Below, piece by piece: positions 43,841 through 47,283 of a stretch of DNA of 47,283 nt. This stretch comes from Syntrophomonas sp. Its GTDB lineage: Bacteria; Bacillota; Syntrophomonadia; Syntrophomonadales; Syntrophomonadaceae. A model generated the notes under the pieces. That model was given only the letters and a program-made list of their open reading frames with translations, was not told where the DNA came from and made no database searches. The stretch covers positions 1 to 47,283 of the forward strand of contig JAENYG010000025.1 in assembly GCA_016841875.1 (NCBI GenBank), in the 5' to 3' direction. Positions within the stretch are counted from its first letter, which is position 1, and each line of letters starts with the position of its first letter. Position numbers and translations under genes: made by a program.

Positions 43841-43864
43841 ATGCAAAGGTGGCAGCTGCTTTGA
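43841..43864 (+). CDS. Possible 7-codon leader peptide
   Basis: ATG 43841 has the best ribosome site here (GAGGAAA seven bases upstream) but reads only MQRWQLL before TGA at 43862-43864. That TGA overlaps a TTG (43861) in the frame of the large wall-binding protein. It could be a coupling leader for that gene, or a sign that a base is missing and the true start is this ATG. Confidence 0.3.
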   Translation: MQRWQLL

Positions 43865-45777
43865 CAGTCGTTGTTGACCCCGGTCAATATTTTTCCAGCC
43901 GCATTCTTCGCCTGCAGGCTCCCTACCAGGAGGGAAGAGACATAAGAATATTGCAGTCTCTTTTGAATCTGCTGCCTGATAATATCATCCGTAACCGGCC
44001 TAAGACTGACGGCATCTTTGGAGTTGATACCCGGATTGCGGTCAGAGAATTTCAAAAGTATTTTAATCTCGTCTCCAACGGTATAGTTACTGATGAGACT
44101 TTTTATTATCTAGGACACAATAACAATAAATATTCTAGAAAAGAACCCGTTTTCTCCTCCAGAATTATTTGCAGCCACAGCCGGGGTGGGGATGTTCAGA
44201 TTCTGCAAAACCGTCTGGCTGCTTATAAAAAAACTTTTCTAAATCGGCCGGGCAGCGGGAAATATGATCTTTATACCGCCCAGGCGGTGACCCGTATGCA
44301 GGATGATTTCTCTATCCCGGGAGAAGAGGGGGTGGTAGGTCCACAGACTTATGATGTTATCCTGCTGCAAGCTCCACTGGGAGGAAGAGTATTAAAGAAG
44401 GGCCGACATGGCCTGGACACCTATTTCTTACAACTATATCTCCATCAACTGGGACATTATAATCTGAACCCCGATGGTTTTTTCACAACCGCAACCCTTA
44501 AGGCTGTAAAAAATTTTCAAAGCGCTGCTGATATCAGAGTTGATGGTATCGCAGGTCCGCAGACCTTTTTAGCTCTGGGAAATTCACTCTCTTTTCCCCA
44601 AAACAAATTTTACTATCGCAGCGATGCAGGCGATTCAATAACCAGCATAGCAAGTTTATTTGGTCAAGCCGAGGATAAATTACTCAAGCTTAATGGTTTA
44701 AAATATGCAAATAAGAAGATAAAACCAGGGCAGCTCTTAAAGATACCGGGTCCACTTGCATTCCACCTGTTGAAAAAGGATGATAATATAGATGCGGTTG
44801 CTGATAAATACGGAATTAATCTGAAAAATCTTATTAAAGCTAACCGCCTTCAGATCAGCCAGGGTCTTCTCCCAGGCGAAACCCTGGTGCTGCCTGGTTA
44901 CCAGGTAAACTTAACCGGCTGTATCATCTATTTAAATCGCCGAGAACGCCTAAATGAACTTAAATCTCTTAACCTGAAAGATATGAGCAGCAGAATTCTG
45001 CACGTGTTCCATGATCGTGATATGAACCAGATAAATATATCCCCTTCAAGAAAAAACGTTAACCTATCATCGGTTGATGGCTGGCATGGTGCCTACGATC
45101 TCGATGGGGATAAATTAGAGGCCCTGCCACCATCCAGCAGTCCTAAAAAAGGGGATTGCTTTATCAAAACCAAAAAAGCTTATAATGAATCAAACTCCAA
45201 TGAATTGCCGGCAAAATTACTGGCAGCAGCCAGCAATTCCCTCTGCTTTGATAGCTGCAGCTTAACCAGTATCACTAACAGAGAAGACATAATGCGGAAT
45301 CTAAGCAATGAACACCTACCCCGCCATAAAATAAGCCCAGATGGCGTATTTATGCTTATCTTCACCGCTATCCCCCCGGACCGTGAAAACGCGGCTTATC
45401 TCTTTAACCGTATGACCAGGCAGCTGCTTAAGATTGGTGAAAACGATATCGATGGGGTATTCAGTACGGACAGTCAGCAGTTTCTGCTGAATTCACGGGA
45501 GTGTTTCGGGGCCTATTATCCTTGGTTTTATGGAAAGATCCAGCTTTTTTCATCTCGGGGTTATCGTTTGAGTGAAGAAATACTCACTCGCTCGGCAGAA
45601 ATAAATGAAGATTGCTTCAACCGCAATAATACCGCTTATGTCTTTGTGATGCATGATCCAGATGCATTCTATCCCCTGCCAGGCTCTGATAGAAATCTCT
45701 ATATAAAAAAACTGAACTCGTCTTTTCTGCTGCAGCTTACTTCAGATGAAAAGCCTTTTTCCCCAGTTTGGATATAG
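43849..45777 (+). CDS. Peptidoglycan-binding, LysM and TolB-like repeat protein
   Basis: A protein of up to 642 residues. Three PG_binding_1 domains come first (about 15-88, 100-170, 182-248; each ends in a G-x-x-G-x-x-T-x-x-x-L motif such as VDGIAGPQTFLALG), then two LysM domains (about 258-303 and 306-352, each ending KIPG or VLPG). The rest looks like a degenerate TolB/WD40-like propeller, with RQLLKIGENDIDGVFSTDSQQF and a final LLQLTSDEKPFSPVW. It likely binds the cell wall, although no signal peptide is evident. Start is uncertain: GTG 43849, or TTG 43861 behind AAAGGTGG. The last blade stops at SPVWI, and a palindromic repeat begins right after the stop, so the C-terminus may be shortened. 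Confidence 0.75.
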   Translation: MAAALTVVVDPGQYFSSRILRLQAPYQEGRDIRILQSLLNLLPDNIIRNRPKTDGIFGVDTRIAVREFQKYFNLVSNGIVTDETFYYLGHNNNKYSRKEPVFSSRIICSHSRGGDVQILQNRLAAYKKTFLNRPGSGKYDLYTAQAVTRMQDDFSIPGEEGVVGPQTYDVILLQAPLGGRVLKKGRHGLDTYFLQLYLHQLGHYNLNPDGFFTTATLKAVKNFQSAADIRVDGIAGPQTFLALGNSLSFPQNKFYYRSDAGDSITSIASLFGQAEDKLLKLNGLKYANKKIKPGQLLKIPGPLAFHLLKKDDNIDAVADKYGINLKNLIKANRLQISQGLLPGETLVLPGYQVNLTGCIIYLNRRERLNELKSLNLKDMSSRILHVFHDRDMNQINISPSRKNVNLSSVDGWHGAYDLDGDKLEALPPSSSPKKGDCFIKTKKAYNESNSNELPAKLLAAASNSLCFDSCSLTSITNREDIMRNLSNEHLPRHKISPDGVFMLIFTAIPPDRENAAYLFNRMTRQLLKIGENDIDGVFSTDSQQFLLNSRECFGAYYPWFYGKIQLFSSRGYRLSEEILTRSAEINEDCFNRNNTAYVFVMHDPDAFYPLPGSDRNLYIKKLNSSFLLQLTSDEKPFSPVWI

Positions 45778-45793
45778 ACACCAGGGGACACTG

Positions 45794-45871
45794 GATGCAA
45801 GTGGGGACGGTTCTTGCCTTGCATGTGAAAAGCACCTAAGATGCAAGGCAAGAACCGTCCCCACTTGCATC
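45794..45871. repeat. GGGGACGGTTCT-type long palindrome, copy B
   Basis: Arms of 31 bases at 45794-45824 and 45841-45871 are perfectly complementary around a 16-base loop, with GGGGACGGTTCTTGCC in the left arm. A weaker outer repeat (GACACCAGGGGAC near 45778, GTCCCCTTGTGTC near 45889) brackets it, so one palindrome encloses another. It begins directly after the stop of the wall-binding protein gene. Confidence 0.9.
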
Positions 45872-46037
45872 AATGACACAACGAAAACGTCCCCTTGTGT
45901 CCTGGCATAAATATCTTTTATTAACTTAATCACGATTTCTTAGAATGTTTTGGATAAAAGCTATAGATATTAGTATATAATCTCTATATGTAGAGTTGCA
46001 CTAGCTGAAAAATCCCTTATGGCGGAGGTAATAATTG

Positions 46038-46643
46038 ATGAGACGCATACTTTCTATGTTCTTGGCTGGACTGGCCACTCTTTTACCGATATACATCTCA
46101 ATTTGGTTAATAATCTGGTTGTTCAATATGGTAGATAATATTTTGAAACCACTATTAGCACCCATTTTCGGATTTGCAGTACCTGGACTGGGATTCATAA
46201 TCATTATTTCTTTCATCATTCTGCTGGGTTTCATTTCCACCAACATCCTGGGTAATAAAATGCTGGGCTGGTGGGAAAATGTTATGCATAAAATTCCCCT
46301 GCTGGGTAAGGTATACGGTGCGGTAAAGAGAATTACCGATTCTATTTTTTCTTCCAATAAGGGCGCTTTCAAACAGGTGGCCTTGATAGAATTTCCCCGC
46401 CCCGGCATTTATTCACTGGGTTTTGTCACCAATGAAGAATTCCCATATGTTAAAAGGGATACTTACTCTATATTTATTCCGACAACTCCTAATCCTACTT
46501 CGGGTTGGTTTGTCGTGCTGCCCCGGGAAGACGTTACCATTCTGGACATCAACGTGGATCAGGGTATGGAAATAATCATCTCTGCCGGTATGGTAGCTTC
46601 CGAAAATGGTAAGAACGGCAACTCTTACACTTATAATAAATGA
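46038..46643 (+). CDS. DUF502 membrane protein
   Basis: A 201-residue DUF502 family protein. Two membrane helices lie at about 5-30 (LAGLATLLPIYISIWLIIWL) and 53-75 (GLGFIIIISFIILLGF), followed by a cytoplasmic or exposed domain with the family motifs IPLLGKVYGAVKRITDSIF, VALIEFPRPGIYSLGFVT and IFIPTTPNPTSGWFVVLPREDV. Function unknown; widespread in bacteria. ATG at 46038 is eight bases after GGAGGT; a TTG one codon earlier is also possible. TATAAT at 45976-45981 may be the -10 of its promoter. Confidence 0.9.
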   Translation: MRRILSMFLAGLATLLPIYISIWLIIWLFNMVDNILKPLLAPIFGFAVPGLGFIIIISFIILLGFISTNILGNKMLGWWENVMHKIPLLGKVYGAVKRITDSIFSSNKGAFKQVALIEFPRPGIYSLGFVTNEEFPYVKRDTYSIFIPTTPNPTSGWFVVLPREDVTILDINVDQGMEIIISAGMVASENGKNGNSYTYNK

Positions 46644-46714
46644 GTTTTATGTATAAGTACATTCCATCTAAAGTACAATAGTAACATAATAAATAATGGA
46701 AGGAGAACCAGTAC

Positions 46715-47221
46715 ATGTCTGAAGAGTTAATATACAGCACTATGGCCCGGGAAATGCTGGAACAGTTGCCCCGCGGTGCTTTTCTTGCGGTCAGGGCTGA
46801 TGATAGGATCAATACCATGACCATCGGTTGGGGAGCAATAGGTTATTTTTGGAACAAACCAGTCATCATCGTAGGAGTAAGGTATTCCCGTTATACCTAT
46901 AATCTCATTGAAGAAGCCCGCGATTTTTCGGTAACTATACCATTAAGCTCCGATTTTAAAAAGTCACTGGCAGGAACCGGCAGTAAATCAGGCCGGGATA
47001 TTGATAAATTCCAGGTATTCAGCCTTAAAGCAGAAACCGGGAAAGAGATCGAAAGCCCGGTAATAGGTAACTGCGGTCTGGTTTATGAATGTAAACTGAT
47101 CTTTAAACAGGCCATGGAACCCGACCTATTGGACGAGGAACTGAGGCAAAAATTCTATGCCCAGGAAGATTATCATATGATTTACTATGGTGAAATAGTA
47201 TCTACTTACCTCAACAATTAA
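46715..47221 (+). CDS. Flavin reductase family protein (flavoredoxin-like)
   Basis: A 168-residue FMN-binding split-barrel protein. It has LPRGAFLAVRADDRINTMTIGWGAIGYFWNKPVIIVGVRYSRYTYNLI, in pieces the flavin-binding core of flavoredoxins (TIGWG...W-x-x-P), then FSVTIP and GTGSKSGRDIDKF as in the flavin reductase domain. It probably binds FMN and serves in electron transfer in the cytoplasm of an anaerobe. ATG follows GGAAGGAG. It lies about 70 bases after the DUF502 gene; co-transcription is possible. The gene is complete, ending just before another GGGGACGGTTC repeat. Confidence 0.88.
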   Translation: MSEELIYSTMAREMLEQLPRGAFLAVRADDRINTMTIGWGAIGYFWNKPVIIVGVRYSRYTYNLIEEARDFSVTIPLSSDFKKSLAGTGSKSGRDIDKFQVFSLKAETGKEIESPVIGNCGLVYECKLIFKQAMEPDLLDEELRQKFYAQEDYHMIYYGEIVSTYLNN

Positions 47222-47250
47222 TGGACACGGGGACGGTTCGAGACCACTGA
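47222..47250. repeat. Partial GGGGACGGTTC repeat at window end
   Basis: GGACACGGGGACGGTTCGAGACC begins right after the flavoredoxin stop. This matches the left arm core of the long palindromes at 12552 and 45794; the matching right arm is not visible before the window ends, so it is either a lone arm or cut by the window. Confidence 0.6.
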
Positions 47251-47283
47251 AAAACACCTTATAAAAAATGACAATAATACAAA

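Larger units (their letters stand above)
43486..43848. other. Gene-free region filled with palindromic repeats
   Basis: This stretch holds inverted-orientation copies of the GGGACA repeat family (43494-43720), a perfect GC-rich hairpin (43741-43781) and the leader of the next gene. No other coding potential is seen. Confidence 0.7.

Noticed and set aside
43849-45777. Spore cortex hydrolase or peptidase
   Set aside because: PG-binding and LysM domains are clear, but no catalytic motif of an amidase, NlpC/P60 or lytic transglycosylase is visible.

Overview
The window looks like a chromosomal segment of a low-to-medium GC Firmicute (class Clostridia; a Syntrophomonas-like anaerobe would fit, but that is an inference). 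The grounds are strong AGGAGG-type ribosome binding sites, frequent GTG and TTG starts, a clostridial-type Tad pilus locus, YpsC/RlmL, oligoendopeptidase F, a TAXI-type TRAP transporter and flavoredoxin. I saw no rRNA, tRNA, CRISPR array, phage module or intact transposase. About 43 protein-coding genes are supported.

Region 1 (about 0.1-14.6 kb) is a Tad/Flp pilus locus. A minus-strand operon runs from about 9350 down to 417: flp pilin, prepilin peptidase tadV, tadE, two tandem TadG-like genes, cpaB, cpaE/tadZ, the ATPase cpaF/tadA, tadB, tadC and a DUF192 gene. Around it lie two further Flp-like pilins, a 264-residue secreted-type or hypothetical protein, a plus-strand TadG-like protein with a beta-helix-like NGN-repeat tail, and a surface lipoprotein. 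The lipoprotein reading frame has an in-frame TGA directly after its lipobox cysteine, followed by a hairpin with SECIS-like geometry.

Region 2 (14.9-36 kb) starts with an rRNA methyltransferase (rlmL/ypsC). It then becomes a surface-glycan and mannose region: an STT3-like GT-C membrane protein, a flavin oxidoreductase, GtrA, galE, manC, manB, a GT4 glycosyltransferase, an alpha/alpha-barrel protein and, further on, a glycosyltransferase-GH130 phosphorylase fusion. manC and manB would supply GDP-mannose, GT4 could polymerise it, and the GH130 fusion could break down or remodel the product. Between the GT4 pair and the GH130 gene sits an AT-rich island (about 26.4-32.3 kb) with a second GT-C protein, a GT2 glycosyltransferase and a rare fusion of polysaccharide pyruvyl transferase with an F420-hydrogenase beta-like domain. 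About 140 bp of terminator plus leader DNA is present twice as a direct repeat (16241 and 26300), once before each GT-C gene.

Region 3 (36-47.3 kb) is mostly housekeeping and transport: pepF, a TAXI-TRAP transporter operon (binding protein, DUF1850 protein, fused permease) with a candidate operator, a FetAB-like ABC exporter pair, a peptidoglycan-binding/LysM/TolB-like protein, a DUF502 membrane protein and a flavoredoxin.

Intergenic DNA is rich in palindromic repeats of two kinds. One has the core GGGACA-CA-CC...GG-AA-TGTCCC, with inner stems that covary between copies, often nested inside each other. The other consists of long hairpins built on GGGGACGGTTCT. These look like a dispersed, probably mobile, structured repeat family.
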